Shown piece by piece: positions 6,391-6,810 of a stretch of DNA of 6,810 nucleotides (positions within the stretch are counted from its first letter, which is position 1; every line of letters begins with the position of its first letter). Both the position numbers and the translations under genes were made by a program. The notes under the pieces were generated by a model. It saw nothing but the letters and a program-made list of their open reading frames with translations, was not told where the DNA came from and did no database searches. Source of the stretch: JAFGOY01 sp034430335. Its GTDB lineage: Bacteria; Chloroflexota; Anaerolineae; Aggregatilineales; UBA3940. The stretch spans positions 1 through 6,810 of the forward strand of contig DAOUES010000073.1 of assembly GCA_034430335.1 (NCBI GenBank). Reading direction: 5' to 3'.

Positions 6391-6810
6391 CTATTCCTGT
6401 TCCCTGAACGCTTCGATCAGGTCGGCCCGGTCTGACCGGACATAGATATCGCCGCTTTCCCCCTCCCCGTCTATCACCCTCGTATAGTGGCTTGTGAACC
6501 AGTCCGTTGCAATATATGGTCTTTCCGGTGCTTCGACGATCACCGGCGCGAGCGCCTCCAACTGCTCGCCGATCCGCTCGTCGGTCCAACCCGTGAGTTT
6601 GTACACGTCGGTCTTGCCGCCCCAGCTAAACACCGGCAGCGCGTTGGTCCGCCCGCTGTATATCAGGAATTCCGTATCGAAGAAGAATTGAACCCGGTCG
6701 TCCGGCCCAAGCAGCGCGTCGATCTCTGCCGCCGCCTGCTGGCGTTCGGCCAGCGATGGCCGCGTCTCGTCGACCGGGAAGCGGTTGTCGGCCAGCCCCA
6801 GCGCCAGCAG
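6391..6810 (-). CDS. C-terminal part of an unrecognised protein, possibly a membrane glycosyltransferase tail
   Basis: The frame is open from the right edge to a TAG at 6391 and gives the last 139 residues; the start lies outside the window. A GTG at 6633 is an internal codon. The first visible residues (LLALGLADNRF) could be the end of a membrane helix. Then come a charged helix (PSLAERQQAAAEIDALLG), a segment like DRVQFFFDTEFLIYSGR, and an aromatic stretch around YIATDWFTSHYT, ending in a polar tail. This pattern resembles the soluble region that follows the last membrane helix in GT39/ArnT-like glycosyltransferases, but no catalytic motif is visible, so this is only a guess. It shares the strand of the STAS operon but is separated by 119 bp that contain a promoter, so it is probably a separate transcription unit. 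Confidence 0.6.
   Translation of the reverse strand: MLALGLADNRFPVDETRPSLAERQQAAAEIDALLGPDDRVQFFFDTEFLIYSGRTNALPVFSWGGKTDVYKLTGWTDERIGEQLEALAPVIVEAPERPYIATDWFTSHYTRVIDGEGESGDIYVRSDRADLIEAFREQE

Noticed and set aside
6272..6589. Longer N-terminus for the STAS protein (start at 6589)
   Set aside because: The extra residues lack family character, overlap the upstream gene's 3' end, and run across the promoter; AAGGAG plus GTG at 6271 fits the STAS fold exactly.
1..6810. RNA genes, CRISPR arrays, insertion sequences or attachment sites
   Set aside because: No tRNA-like cloverleaf, regularly spaced repeat, transposase or terminal inverted repeats were seen in the little non-coding DNA present.

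Overview
The window appears to come from a bacterial chromosome of moderately high GC content. The most likely source is the Chloroflexota (Anaerolineae-like), because long tandem-GAF SpoIIE-type phosphatases next to STAS and HATPase genes are common there. This placement rests on gene style only; no marker gene is present. The sequence contains six protein-coding genes (two cut by the window edges), one recognisable promoter and no RNA genes, insertion sequences or CRISPR.

Layout: positions 1-1152 (+) hold most of a phosphofructokinase of the plant/trypanosomatid-like type, missing its N-terminus. It converges, with a 9-bp gap, on a minus-strand cluster of four signalling genes. In transcription order these are: a stand-alone STAS protein (6271-5927), an HATPase-STAS fusion (5896-5099), a membrane-anchored HATPase (5040-4522), and a very large membrane-anchored protein with five GAF domains and a C-terminal PP2C/SpoIIE phosphatase (4482-1162). 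Gaps inside the cluster are 30, 58 and 39 bp, with no convincing terminator, so the four genes probably form one operon. A TATAAT promoter lies about 60 bp upstream of its first start codon. At the right edge (6810-6391, minus) is the C-terminal part of an unrecognised protein, possibly the soluble tail of a membrane glycosyltransferase.

Function: the cluster has every catalytic part of a partner-switching pathway (RsbW/RsbV/RsbU or SpoIIAB/AA/IIE style). GAF domains would sense signals and control the phosphatase; the phosphatase would dephosphorylate STAS serines; unphosphorylated STAS would bind and sequester the HATPase kinases, freeing their target. No sigma factor or other output is visible. 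The unusual points are the alternating STAS-HATPase-STAS-HATPase domain order, which looks like a duplicated pair whose middle two domains have fused; the presence of kinase and its type of substrate in one polypeptide; and membrane anchors on both one kinase and the phosphatase. The phosphofructokinase also departs from the family at several active-site positions.
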